NCBI GenBank assembly: GCA_025454405.1
Contig: JALOON010000012.1
Coordinates: 1 to 64,000 of the forward strand
Direction: 5' to 3'
Source of the DNA: Oscillatoriaceae cyanobacterium Prado104
GTDB lineage: Bacteria; Cyanobacteriota; Cyanobacteriia; Cyanobacteriales; Microcoleaceae
Length of the DNA stretch: 64,000 bases
A program made the translations under genes and the position numbers. The notes under the pieces were generated by a model, which saw only the letters and a program-made list of their open reading frames with translations, was not told where the DNA came from and did no database searches. This document shows, piece by piece, positions 1 through 9,001 of the stretch. Numbering within the stretch: position 1 is the first letter of the stretch; each line of letters opens with the position of its first letter.

Positions 1-68
1 TACATGACTACACCAACAGACCGATCGAGGGCGGGGAAAACTATAGCTCGTATGCGCGAGCTCTCTTC

Positions 69-126
69 GGAACTACCCCCTAGGGGGTAAGTTCCGTTTT
101 AAGGGCAGTGATTCCCAAGAATCACT
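69..126 (-). ncRNA. Candidate right-end / omega-RNA hairpins of a tnpB element
   Basis: Two strong hairpins lie just beyond the 3' end of the tnpB remnant. One is a near-perfect palindrome centred on CCCCCTAGGGGG (69-95). The other has a 7-bp stem, AGTGATT/AATCACT (107-113 and 120-126). TnpB genes of the IS200/IS605 group normally carry a structured guide RNA and a hairpin-bearing right end in this position. The RNA assignment is inferred from position and folding only. A small inverted-repeat element (156-248) now separates these hairpins from the tnpB coding remnant. Confidence 0.3.
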
Positions 127-155
127 TCTTGAGTTTCCTGTCTCTGCGGCTGCTG

Positions 156-248
156 ATACCAATTTCATTAAGTAGCACGACAGATGCTTCTTGTCGCAGT
201 ATGGGTTTGACTGCTGTTATCTGTAGCATCACTTTATGAACTTGGTAT
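156..248. repeat. 93-bp MITE-like inverted-repeat element at the tnpB 3' end
   Basis: The ends are 17-bp imperfect inverted repeats: ATACCAATTTCATTAAG at 156-172 and CTTTATGAACTTGGTAT at 232-248, with 15 of 17 positions complementary. There is no coding capacity. The stop codon and last few codons of the tnpB remnant fall inside the right arm, so the element seems to have inserted into or just after the end of tnpB. No clear target duplication was seen. Its ATACCAA ends resemble those of the element at 9002-9345. Confidence 0.5.
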
Positions 249-752
249 AACTAGACCAGCGTGACCGCTAGCCCCCGTCGCCTCGCCTCCACAGGCAATT
301 TGTTTTACTTCCAGGTCATGCCCTGACCCAAAACTGTTTATTAATTCCAATCCGCGATTTCTAATTACTTGTGCCGCCGCTACATCACGCGATGCAGTGT
401 AGGAACACACCCCACAGGAATGAATTCGTTGGCTCAATTCTTTCTTCCCTGTATGCGTTCAGCATTCAGGACACTGTTGAGATGTGTAGTTGTTGTCTGC
501 TTTGGTAAAGAATACGCCTCGTTTAAAACACACCCATTGCAAGATACAGCAGTTTTCAGGTATGTGAGGGACTCCAGAAACCCGGTTTCGCCGAAGTTAC
601 CGGGTTTCTGAGGTGTACTTCATAAACTTGCAATCTGCTGTATTAACGAATCGATCAAAACTAGCATCGGCACTATGTTTTGAAAACATCCCTCTGGCCC
701 AAGAACGAAAGTCAATGTCTTCAACAAATATCATTTTTAGCATAGAGTTATC
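234..752 (-). pseudogene. tnpB: Degenerate TnpB (IS200/IS605 RNA-guided nuclease) remnant
   Basis: The minus strand encodes the C-terminal half of a TnpB. It has a RuvC-II-like segment (IFVEDIDFRSWARGMF), an LQWVCFKRG segment, a four-cysteine zinc ribbon (CPEC...CGVC) and the RuvC-III segment SRDVAAAQVIRNRG. Two lesions are visible. A TGA sits directly after CPEC at about 451-453 where TnpB normally has Gly (GGA), a one-base change. A 98-bp inverted-repeat element interrupts the frame at 545-642. Removing it with one TA restores RFVNILQWVCFKRG in frame. The N-terminal half, with RuvC-I, is absent; the open frame ends at 752. Upstream, at 780-806, CCGTCCT/AGGACGG forms a hairpin that may be the left end. 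No TnpA is present, so this is a dead relic. Confidence 0.85.
544..643. mobile_element. MITE copy 1 (TA target, CAGCAG termini) inside tnpB
   Basis: A 100-bp segment begins ATACAGCAG and ends CTGCTGTAT. The inverted repeats run about 25-30 bp with mismatches. The core holds GAAACCCGGTTTC and CCGGGTTTCTG hairpin arms. Both ends carry TA (545-546 and 641-642). Deleting the element plus one TA exactly rejoins the tnpB reading frame, so the TA is a target-site duplication. This is the pattern of MITEs mobilised by IS630/Tc1-mariner transposases. A related copy lies at 9131-9239. It has no coding capacity. Confidence 0.8.
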
Positions 753-1009
753 TTACACTAAACATATAGCTGTGTAAAGCCGTCCTCCACTACCGTTAAA
801 GGACGGGGTTTTAGCCCTCCGTTACACTCCGCCCAAATTTTCGATAAAATATCGCAGTGAGGACGAGCGCACTACCAACTGTCAACTGTATCGTTTCTTT
901 CTTCAGACATAGATAGTGATTCTTTCCCCAGGCAGATATATTTCTTATCAATCTCAACCACAATTAATGCTTAAGCGGAAGATTGTTAAAGATAGGAAAC
1001 GAAAAAGCT

Positions 1010-1633
1010 ATGTCATACGTGAATAGACCGGTAGATAACGTTGTTACCGAACCAACAGTTGTAAATCAAGTAGTTGAATACCACGATCGAGCGCGTTGGG
1101 GTCCGATTATTTCTGGTTTGGTAATTGCGATCGGCTCGCAATTAGTTTTAAGCGCGTTGGGTGCTGCAATTGGGTTGAGCAATATTGCTGGTTCAGGAGC
1201 TCCCCGCACGATTGCAGGGGATGTGGGAACTGGCGTCGGCATTTGGTCGATTATCAGTTTGTTAATTAGCTTGGGCATTGGCGGCTGGGTAACTGCTCGC
1301 GCTTGCGGGCCGATGAATCGCAATACAGCACTTTTGAACGGTGCAATTTTGTGGGCAACTACGCTAACAATTGGCTCTTGGCTGTTAGCAAATGGCGTAG
1401 CCGGAACTTTTGGCGTTATCGCTGCTAATGCCGGAGAAGCTATTAATCAAGCGCAGCAGGGCGGGGTGAATTTGCCGAATCAAGCGCCTAACATTTCCGC
1501 TCAGGATGCTCGCAATCTTGCCGGCAATGCTGCTAAGGCTGGCTGGTCGTTTTTGTTTGGTTCGCTGTTAGGTTTAGTGGCTGCAATGGCTGGATCTGCT
1601 GCGGGGGCGCGCACTCCGCGAAATTATTCCTAA
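1010..1633 (+). CDS. Four-helix integral membrane protein of unknown function
   Basis: This is a 207-residue protein with about four hydrophobic segments: near residues 27-55, 68-97, 105-135 and 170-197. They are rich in Gly, Ala and small residues (for example GIGGWVTARACG). A hydrophilic loop rich in Asn, Gln and Ala lies before the last helix. I chose the ATG at 1010; an in-frame TTG at 983 would add nine residues with no better ribosome site. It resembles unnamed cyanobacterial membrane proteins and loosely the YrzE type, but no function can be assigned. It stands alone, followed by its own terminator at 1670. Confidence 0.75.
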   Translation: MSYVNRPVDNVVTEPTVVNQVVEYHDRARWGPIISGLVIAIGSQLVLSALGAAIGLSNIAGSGAPRTIAGDVGTGVGIWSIISLLISLGIGGWVTARACGPMNRNTALLNGAILWATTLTIGSWLLANGVAGTFGVIAANAGEAINQAQQGGVNLPNQAPNISAQDARNLAGNAAKAGWSFLFGSLLGLVAAMAGSAAGARTPRNYS

Positions 1634-1669
1634 AGTTAGATGCGATCGACAATTCTTATGCGTGTTTTG

Positions 1670-1694
1670 AGCACCTTATCAAAGGTGCTTTTTT
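1670..1694 (+). terminator. Rho-independent terminator after the membrane protein gene
   Basis: AGCACCTT, a four-base loop and AAGGTGCT form a perfect 8-bp stem followed by a run of T. It lies 36 bp past the stop codon of the 1010-1633 gene. Confidence 0.85.
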
Positions 1695-1818
1695 GATTGC
1701 CAGACTGAGATCGTGTCGGCTAGAATAGCAGCGATCTCTCAGGTTTGTAGTGAGGACTTTAGTCCGCATAATTTCCATATCGCTCGCTCGCCAATTCTGC
1801 AACAATAATTTTATTTAT

Positions 1819-2457
1819 TCACGCTTGAATCTGCTGCCTTGCCCATTGACGAAAATCAATTTCTGCGGCAACTTCATCGATGAAAGCTGCTTCTAAAAAC
1901 TGATATAAATCTGTTTTTTCAACAAGTGGAAAAGTGGGCGATCGATCTCGATCGACATAATCCCCATCCACCAATTCCAAAATCCGCCACACCCGCCCGT
2001 TAAACCGCCAAAACTCAGGCACTCCCATACTGGCATAAAGCTTATTTTTATTGATGTCGGTATGAGTAATATCAACTTCCACGACTAAATCCGGGGCAGG
2101 ATCGACATTCAGATCGACCTCGCGATCGGCAACTAAAGCATAATTTTGAATGTAATATCCATTGTCAGGTTCCGCACTTTTGACCAAATCTTCTCGATCG
2201 AGCCTTGTCGAACCCATCGTCTTCATTTTCCTGCCCATTTCGACGACTAAAATCAAAATAAATCGCTCAATTAAACGGGCAGATCGTTCGTGTCCTTCGA
2301 GGGGCATAGTGATTTCTAAAACTCCATTGTCGTAGGTAAAGCGGGCGCGAGTGCGATCGCCCAGCAAACTTTGAATTTGTTTGAAGGCGTGCCAATCTAA
2401 ATCGCGAAAGGTGAGGCGCTTTTCACCGACAAGTTTAGGGGGTGGCTGTAACAACAT
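1819..2457 (-). CDS. Uma2-family endonuclease (DUF820)
   Basis: This 212-residue protein matches the Uma2/DUF820 family, a PD-(D/E)XK nuclease fold much expanded in cyanobacteria. Typical features are the N-terminal LTFRDLDWHAFKQIQ region, an FTYDNGVLEITMPLEGHE segment, the acidic core PDLVVEVDITHTD with a following NKNK lysine, and the MGVPEFWRF strand. Family length is about 180-220 residues, so it appears complete. The putative catalytic Asp, Glu and Lys are present. Biological role is unknown; some relatives are linked to mobile DNA. It is monocistronic and divergent from the large TPR gene downstream. Confidence 0.9.
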   Translation of the reverse strand: MLLQPPPKLVGEKRLTFRDLDWHAFKQIQSLLGDRTRARFTYDNGVLEITMPLEGHERSARLIERFILILVVEMGRKMKTMGSTRLDREDLVKSAEPDNGYYIQNYALVADREVDLNVDPAPDLVVEVDITHTDINKNKLYASMGVPEFWRFNGRVWRILELVDGDYVDRDRSPTFPLVEKTDLYQFLEAAFIDEVAAEIDFRQWARQQIQA

Positions 2458-2861
2458 TAATGTCGCAGGAATATAGAGGTTGATGGCTAGAAATTACACT
2501 TCGCGAGCGGGGAGGCTCGCACTGTAATACAATCCTACCGCAGCGTTCGAGAGACATTCCGCTCGACCATCTGGTGACACATCGCCACAATCGCTGTAGG
2601 GGCAGGTTCGCGAAGATCCATGCCGCAAAACGAGATAGCCAGTAAACCCGCCCCCACTCCACCGAAGCGCCCGATCGACCGCACTTAATATGAATATGAG
2701 ATACTGCGAGCGCAACTGACGCATCAGTCTGCTGCCCGCCAGATTTATAAAAATTTAAAAATTGGGGGAACAAGACCCCGATCGCGGGTGTCAAACCGCT
2801 GTAGACTGATTGAGTGTTTTGAATAATATACAAAATTGCTACATCTGGAGCCGCCCGCAAT
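2458..2861. other. Divergent intergenic region, no gene recognised
   Basis: About 400 bp lie between the Uma2 gene (minus) and the TPR-WbsX gene (plus). Open frames here lack family features and overlap the start of the large gene, so I reject them. Promoters for both flanking genes are expected here but no clear -35/-10 pair stands out. Confidence 0.5.
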
Positions 2862-5800
2862 ATGCCACCGACAGTAAACACAGACGAATCTACAGCGGTT
2901 CAATTTAACCAACAGGCAGAAATATATTTATCTCAAGGAAAATTGGAAGAAGCCATCGCTTCCTGCGAGCAAGCTTTGAAGATTTACCCGAATTTTGCAC
3001 CGGCTTACAAGACTTTGGGCAACGCGCTGCAAGCTCAAGGCAGAATGGAGGAAGCTCGCCACTGGTACGCGAAAGCTATTGAAATCGCACCGAATTTTGC
3101 CGAAGTATACGCAAATTTAGGCAGCATTTGCGCGCAGCAGCAAAAATGGCAGGAGGCGATCGCGTATTATCAAAAGGCGATCGCGATTAAGCCGGATTTC
3201 GCAGGAGTTTACCGCAATTTGGCGAAAGTTTTCGGGCAAATCAACAAGCCCGCAGAAGCTCAAGAATGCTGGTACAGAGCATTTTCTTTAGAACCGGAAA
3301 AAGTAAACGCTGGGGAACATTTGAAAATAGGCGAGGCTTTTTTCCGCCAGGAAAAGCTCCCGGAAGCAATTTCTTGTTTTCAGCGCGCCGTTAAATTAGA
3401 TCCGAATTTGGCAATTGCTTACCAAAATTTGGGGGAAGCGCTGAAAAAACAAGGCAAAATGGAGGAGGCGACTGCTTATTACCGCAAGGCGATCGAACTC
3501 AACGCAGCTCATGCGAGAAATGGCAGTGAAGGACAGCATACTTTGGCAGCGGCAACGGCAACAAACGGTGCAGTCAAGCAGCAGCAAATAGCTACCGCAA
3601 TCCCGCCGCAAGTTCAACAGCAAATTCAGAAAATTCAGCAACAAGTCCAGCCGCAAATTCAGCGCCAACAAGTTAGTTCTGGAATTAATGCAGACGATCC
3701 AGAAGCATACAAAATTCTGGCAGAGGGCTATTTTGCTCAAGGAAAATTGGAACAGGCAATTGCTGCTTGCAAAAAGGCGCTGCAAATTAAGCCGGATGCG
3801 GGATTGTACAAAATGCTGGGCAACGCGCTGCAAGCGGGTGGCAAAATTGATGATGCGAAAAGTTGCTACGTCAAAGCAATAGAAATAAACCCGAATTTTG
3901 CCGAAGCCTACGCTAATTACGGCAGCATTTGCGCGCAGCAAGAACAGTGGCAGCAAGCAGTAACTGCTTACGAAAAAGCGATCGCCCTGAAACCCGATTT
4001 TGCAGGCGCTTTCCGTAATTTTGCCAAACTTTTGACTCAGTTAGGGAAGCATGAATTGGCGGCTGAAGCTTGGTATCGGGCATATGCGATCGACCCGAAA
4101 TCCGGCACCTCTGAGGAACACGAGAATTTAGCCAAAACATTGATCGAGCAAGGTAAGGTCGATAAGGGAATTGAGTCTTACCGGCGCGCAGTGGCTTTGA
4201 ATCCAAATACAGGCGCAGCTTATCACGAATTGGGGGAAATTCTTAAGGGTCAAGAACAGTGGGAAGCGGCAGTAGAAGCTTACAGCAATGCAATTAAAAA
4301 TAATCCCGATCTGTCTTGGTCGCACAACAATTTAGCTGAGTGCTTGGTTAAATTAGAACGCTGGGAAGAAGCTGTAAATGCTTACCGAAAAGCAATTGAA
4401 TTAAATCCCGATTTTAGCTGGTCGCACAACAATTTAGCAGACGTGCTGCTGAAGTTAGAACGTTGGGAAGAAGCAGCAGCAGCTTACCAGAAAGCAACAG
4501 AATTAAATCCCGATTTTAGTTGGGCGCACAATTATTTAGCCGACGCGCTGGTAAAATTGGAACGGTGGGATGAGGCGATTGCTGCTTACCAAAGGTCGAT
4601 CGAACTGAATCCCGACCATTTTTGGGCGCACAACAATCTAGCAGAAACGCTGCTAAAATTAGAACGCTGGGATGAGGCGATCGCTGCCTACCGTCGGGCT
4701 AACGAAATCGATTCAAATTTCTTCTGGTCGCAGAGCAAATTGGGCGACGCGCTGTTAGAAATGGAAAGATGGGAAGATGCGATCGCGGTTTACCGTCGCG
4801 CTGCTGAATTAGACCGTAATTTTGCTTGGACTTATTACAATTTAGGAACGGCTTTTGAGAAGTTAGAAAGGTGGGACGAGTCGATCGCGGCTTACCGCTG
4901 CGCTGCGGAAATTCAACCGGATTTACCTTGGCTGTCGCAGAAATTAGCCGATGCTTTGAGGATGCGATCGCAGTGGGATTTGAAAGATGCGATGAATTTA
5001 TATTGCAGGGCAATTCAAGATAATCCCGATGACGTGCAACTGTATCACAAAGCATTGGAAATTGCGCCGAATGACGCCGATCTGTATGTGGGTTTGGCTG
5101 ATGCTTTGGTGCGACATAATTGGGCGGATGGGGCGATCGTCTTTTATCAAATGGCGTTGCAGGTTAAACCGGGCGATCGGGGGATTGCGGCGCGGTTAGA
5201 CAAGGTGCTGGAAAAAAAAAAGCCAATTAAAAAACAGTCGCCAGTAGAGGTATTGAATCCGGTTAAAAGCCCCGAACCCCTTCCTATTAGTCGTATTGTT
5301 GTTACCAAACATCGGGAAGCTAAACCCTTGGACGGAGATATACGTCTGATTGCTTTCTATCTGCCACAGTTCCATCCAATACCAGAGAATGATTTATGGT
5401 GGGGTAAAGGCTTTACGGAGTGGACTAAAGTAACCAAAGCTCAACCTCTATTTGAGGGGCATCATCAACCTCAGCTTCCAGCCGATCTAGGCTTCTATGA
5501 CTTACGGATTCCTGAAGTTAGAGAAGCGCAAGCAGCACTAGCCAAAAAATATGGAATCTTTGGTTTTTGTTATTATTATTATTGGTTCGCAGGTAAGCGC
5601 TTGCTTCACCTTCCTCTTGATGAAGTGTTGCGAACAAAGAAACCTGATTTTCCATTCTGCGTTTGTTGGGCTAATGAAAACTGGACAAGACGGTGGGATG
5701 GAGCCGAACATGAGATCCTGATCGCGCAAGAACATTCGCCAGAGCAAAATAAAGCTTTTGCCGAAAGCTTAATTCACATTTTGCTTGACGAGCGATATAT

Positions 5801-7151
5801 TCGCATCAATGGCGAACCCTTACTGATTGTCTATCGCAGTGATATTTTGCCAGATCCTCTAACTACAACAGAGCAGTGGAGAGATGTTTTTAGAAGAAAT
5901 GGCGTGGGAGAAGTTCACCTTTGCCTCGCTATTACCTGTTTTTCAGGTTATGTAGACCCCGCGAGCATAGGTTTTGATTCTGCGTTACAGTTTCCACCAC
6001 ATGGAGTACCTGCACGCGAAATCTCACCCTCTGAACTTGCGGGAATGCACCCCGATTTCACCGGAAAGCTGCTGGATTATCAAGATGCTGCTATCAATGC
6101 CGTAGCGACAAACCTTCCCGACTTTAAAATGTTCCCTGGAGCTATGCCATCATGGGATAACACTGCTCGAAGAGGAAATACCGCTCATGCTTTTATTAAT
6201 TCCAACCCAGACTTTTACGAGTTTTGGCTGCGCGGTGCTATTGAAAAAACCAAACAAAGGAATTCAGGCGATGAACGAATTGTTTTCATTAATGCTTGGA
6301 ATGAATGGGCGGAGGGAGCCCATCTAGAACCAGATCAGAAATATGGGCATACCCACCTCTTAGTTACCAGTAAAGCACTTAACGGGACACACGGTTGGAG
6401 AACCAGTCTTAATCTGGTACGATATTTTCCTAATAAAACTGTAGAATATCTGAATCAGTTGCTTGACGAATTAGAGGAAAGAACTACAGCTCAGGAGCGT
6501 TCAATTCAAGTATTGAACACAATTATCCAAAGGCTTGTTACCATCTCTAATATCTATCATTATCAACAAGATTCTGAATTATGGTGGAACTTGGAATCCC
6601 CTAAGCCTGAAATGCAGTTCGATATCAATTGTATTGTTATAGCAGGCTGGATCTTGCCTGCAATTTCTCCTGCTGTTAGCATAGAAGTGATGTCTAATAA
6701 TCAGATTATTCAGCGAGTTCCTGTTAATATAAAACGTCAGGATATAGCTGACACTTATTCTTCGATCGGTGCGGAGCGGAGCGGTTTTTCAGCAACATTA
6801 AAATTACCGTATGTCCTGTGTGAATCGGATATAAAATTGCGAGCTGTTCTGCAAGATGGAAGTTATATTTCATTATCATCGATCGGGTTAAAACCTGGTT
6901 ATAAGACTATTCAGGATTCAGGGATAGCAGTAGATGAAAGCGGTCAATTCGCTAATTTTGCGTCAGATATTGTAAGAAAAAGGATCGATAGTATCCGAAT
7001 CCTTCCTATTGAAGGCAGAGACGAACAACGTTGGGAATTGTTGAATCAATTGGAGAAAAAACTCCACAATCGAGAACAAGCGATCGCAGAAATATCCAAT
7101 TTCCTTAAACAGATCCCTGGCATGAATCTTTTTCTTTCCGATATGGAGTAA
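2862..7151 (+). CDS. Giant TPR protein fused to a WbsX-type glycosyltransferase
   Basis: This 1429-residue multidomain protein has tetratricopeptide repeats over about residues 1-800. They are interrupted by a Gln-rich linker (about 226-276) that separates two homologous TPR blocks. A WbsX-type glycosyltransferase domain follows at about 825-1185, recognised from IAFYLPQFHPIPENDLWWG, GFTEWTKV, CYYYYWF, CWANENWTRRWDG and NAWNEWAEGAHLEPD. The C-terminal region holds a beta-rich domain (about 1238-1348, with VIAGWILP...AVSIEV and GFSATLKLP) that also occurs in the methyltransferase at 9413-10915. WbsX domains belong to O-antigen and surface-polysaccharide synthesis. The TPRs probably mediate protein contacts. 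No signal peptide is seen. It starts a plus-strand run with the GT2 gene 52 bp downstream. Confidence 0.9.
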   Translation: MPPTVNTDESTAVQFNQQAEIYLSQGKLEEAIASCEQALKIYPNFAPAYKTLGNALQAQGRMEEARHWYAKAIEIAPNFAEVYANLGSICAQQQKWQEAIAYYQKAIAIKPDFAGVYRNLAKVFGQINKPAEAQECWYRAFSLEPEKVNAGEHLKIGEAFFRQEKLPEAISCFQRAVKLDPNLAIAYQNLGEALKKQGKMEEATAYYRKAIELNAAHARNGSEGQHTLAAATATNGAVKQQQIATAIPPQVQQQIQKIQQQVQPQIQRQQVSSGINADDPEAYKILAEGYFAQGKLEQAIAACKKALQIKPDAGLYKMLGNALQAGGKIDDAKSCYVKAIEINPNFAEAYANYGSICAQQEQWQQAVTAYEKAIALKPDFAGAFRNFAKLLTQLGKHELAAEAWYRAYAIDPKSGTSEEHENLAKTLIEQGKVDKGIESYRRAVALNPNTGAAYHELGEILKGQEQWEAAVEAYSNAIKNNPDLSWSHNNLAECLVKLERWEEAVNAYRKAIELNPDFSWSHNNLADVLLKLERWEEAAAAYQKATELNPDFSWAHNYLADALVKLERWDEAIAAYQRSIELNPDHFWAHNNLAETLLKLERWDEAIAAYRRANEIDSNFFWSQSKLGDALLEMERWEDAIAVYRRAAELDRNFAWTYYNLGTAFEKLERWDESIAAYRCAAEIQPDLPWLSQKLADALRMRSQWDLKDAMNLYCRAIQDNPDDVQLYHKALEIAPNDADLYVGLADALVRHNWADGAIVFYQMALQVKPGDRGIAARLDKVLEKKKPIKKQSPVEVLNPVKSPEPLPISRIVVTKHREAKPLDGDIRLIAFYLPQFHPIPENDLWWGKGFTEWTKVTKAQPLFEGHHQPQLPADLGFYDLRIPEVREAQAALAKKYGIFGFCYYYYWFAGKRLLHLPLDEVLRTKKPDFPFCVCWANENWTRRWDGAEHEILIAQEHSPEQNKAFAESLIHILLDERYIRINGEPLLIVYRSDILPDPLTTTEQWRDVFRRNGVGEVHLCLAITCFSGYVDPASIGFDSALQFPPHGVPAREISPSELAGMHPDFTGKLLDYQDAAINAVATNLPDFKMFPGAMPSWDNTARRGNTAHAFINSNPDFYEFWLRGAIEKTKQRNSGDERIVFINAWNEWAEGAHLEPDQKYGHTHLLVTSKALNGTHGWRTSLNLVRYFPNKTVEYLNQLLDELEERTTAQERSIQVLNTIIQRLVTISNIYHYQQDSELWWNLESPKPEMQFDINCIVIAGWILPAISPAVSIEVMSNNQIIQRVPVNIKRQDIADTYSSIGAERSGFSATLKLPYVLCESDIKLRAVLQDGSYISLSSIGLKPGYKTIQDSGIAVDESGQFANFASDIVRKRIDSIRILPIEGRDEQRWELLNQLEKKLHNREQAIAEISNFLKQIPGMNLFLSDME

Positions 7152-7203
7152 ACAAGATTTGCTATAGTTGGTAAATCAAAGAATGGTGTGAGGAATTTTA
7201 GTA

Positions 7204-8076
7204 ATGAAGAAGATTTCAGAGAATCCCCTAGTATCGGTAGTTATTCCCTGCTACAAGCACGAAAAGTTTATTCAAAGGTGTTTGGACTCAGTAGCAGCCC
7301 AGACATATGAAAATATAGAAGTTGTTATTGTTGACGATTGTTCACCAGATGGTTCAGCTTCGGAAATACAGCGATTAATTGATAGTGAGAGTTGGCGAGA
7401 GAGATTTTATCAGGCAACACAATTTCACTGTTTTACTAAAAATCAGGGAGCTCATGCTGCAATCAACTATGGCATAAATCAAGCAAAGGGAGAGATTATT
7501 ACTCTTTTGAATTCAGATGATGTGTATCATACAGAACGAATCAAAGCTACGGTTAATGCAATGCAGAAAGGAGGGCATGAATTTGTATTTAGTCGCGTGC
7601 AGTATATAGATGAAGATGATCGGGTTATAACTAAGTCTCATCCTGTAGCTAAAAAATACTTTCAATATCAAAAAAACATTAACTTTAAGCCGTTTCCTTC
7701 TGTTGGATTTGCTTGCTTGTCAGGCAATGTAAGTATTTCTACTGGGAATTTTGTTTTTACAAGGACACTTTTTAAGAATGTCGGTGAGTTTAAGGATTAT
7801 CGGTATTGCCATGACTGGGATTTTCTTTTACGTTCCATAATTTATACAGAACCATTTTTTCTTGAAGAAGACCTCTATTACTATAGGTTTCATGGCAAAA
7901 ATACTTTTGAGTCTTTGGCAGCAATTGGACCTCAAGAATCAGCAAGCTTGCTCAGAAACTTTTTCTCAAAAGTTCAATGTCATTGGTCGCCTAATACCAT
8001 TGCGCCTTCTCCATTGAATTGGCCTGGTTTCTTTGAACTATTTATTCAATGGTATGGATTAGAGCGGTTTATGTAA
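7204..8076 (+). CDS. Family 2 glycosyltransferase
   Basis: This 290-residue GT-A fold enzyme opens with PLVSVVIPCYKHEKFIQRCL and VVIVDDCSPDGS, the nucleotide-sugar binding strands of GT2. LLNSDD supplies the metal-binding acidic motif, and a later HDWDFLLR segment fits the region after the acceptor site. It should transfer a sugar from a nucleotide donor to a glycan in the cytoplasm; donor and acceptor cannot be told. The ATG is preceded by GAGG at suitable spacing. It lies 52 bp after the TPR-WbsX gene and is probably co-transcribed with it. Confidence 0.9.
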   Translation: MKKISENPLVSVVIPCYKHEKFIQRCLDSVAAQTYENIEVVIVDDCSPDGSASEIQRLIDSESWRERFYQATQFHCFTKNQGAHAAINYGINQAKGEIITLLNSDDVYHTERIKATVNAMQKGGHEFVFSRVQYIDEDDRVITKSHPVAKKYFQYQKNINFKPFPSVGFACLSGNVSISTGNFVFTRTLFKNVGEFKDYRYCHDWDFLLRSIIYTEPFFLEEDLYYYRFHGKNTFESLAAIGPQESASLLRNFFSKVQCHWSPNTIAPSPLNWPGFFELFIQWYGLERFM

Positions 8077-8241
8077 AGACTCGTGTATTAGTTGAATTTG
8101 GCTGTCGATCTAAAATTCCAGCCTATGAGATATCAGGCAAATCACAGTAATTTTAATGCCTCTTCTCTGCTAAGCTATTCGTAAATAGCTGTCGCGTATC
8201 AGCGATCTTTCAACTTCTAATTATTAAAGGAATTAATTGCC

Positions 8242-8958
8242 ATGTCATACGTTATTAACAATCAGGGTCATTGTGTTACCTGTGACAGTCATGTCACATT
8301 CTATTCTGAGAGTGACTGGTTGAGAGACGGTTACTTTTGTAATAATTGTCATTCAATCCCTAGAGAAAGGGCATTAATGTACTGCATAGAAAAATTTTAC
8401 CCCAATTGGAAGCAATTGCACATACACGAATCTTCACCTGCTAAGAGAGGAGCTAGTTTGAAGCTACAAAAAATGTGCCAGAATTACGTAGGTACGCATT
8501 ATTTTCCAAATTTTCCGCTAGGACAAACACATTCTACGGGATGGAGAAATGAAGATTTGGAAAATTTGACTTTTGGTAACGAAACTTTTGATTTAATGAT
8601 AACGCAAGATGTGATGGAGCATATATTTAATCCTGCTAGGGCATTTTCTGAAATTGCCAGAACTTTAAAAAAAGGAGGCGCGCATATATTTACAGTGCCT
8701 ATAGTCAACAAAGAGAAACCTTCTAAAATCAATGCCAAAAAAGATGAACATGGAAATGTGCTTATTTTAGGCACTCCTGAATATCACGGCAATCCCGTAG
8801 ACAATCAAGGGTCACTTGTGACAATGTATTGGGGGTATAATATATGTGATTTTATTCTCAAACATAGTGGTTTGTACACAACTATTGTTTATATTGATAA
8901 TTTATTTCTTGGTATTAGGGCTGAGTACATAGAAGTATTGATAAGTAGAAAATTATAA
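8242..8958 (+). CDS. SAM-dependent methyltransferase with N-terminal zinc-ribbon-like cysteines
   Basis: This is a 238-residue protein. The N-terminus carries two CxxC pairs (CVTC at about 11-14 and CNNC at about 31-34) followed by PRERALMY. The C-terminal two thirds is a class I methyltransferase: ETFDLMITQDVMEHIFNPAR is motif III-like and LKKGGAHIFTVPIV is the post-catalytic strand. The glycine motif I is weak. AAAGGAATT precedes the ATG. Its architecture is shared with the gene at 13533-14240. Such proteins sit in cyanobacterial glycan clusters; substrate unknown. A strong hairpin terminator follows. Confidence 0.8.
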   Translation: MSYVINNQGHCVTCDSHVTFYSESDWLRDGYFCNNCHSIPRERALMYCIEKFYPNWKQLHIHESSPAKRGASLKLQKMCQNYVGTHYFPNFPLGQTHSTGWRNEDLENLTFGNETFDLMITQDVMEHIFNPARAFSEIARTLKKGGAHIFTVPIVNKEKPSKINAKKDEHGNVLILGTPEYHGNPVDNQGSLVTMYWGYNICDFILKHSGLYTTIVYIDNLFLGIRAEYIEVLISRKL

Positions 8959-8968
8959 TATAATAAAT

Positions 8969-9001
8969 AATCAGGTATTTGGTAATAGCAAATACCTGAT
9001 T
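8969..9001 (+). terminator. Strong hairpin terminator after the methyltransferase gene
   Basis: AATCAGGTATTTG, a 7-base loop and CAAATACCTGATT give a perfect 13-bp stem 11 bp after the stop codon. The T run after it is poor. Confidence 0.7.

Noticed and set aside
2435..2881. 148-residue open frame on the minus strand
   Set aside because: It overlaps the starts of both the Uma2 and TPR-WbsX genes and has no family features.
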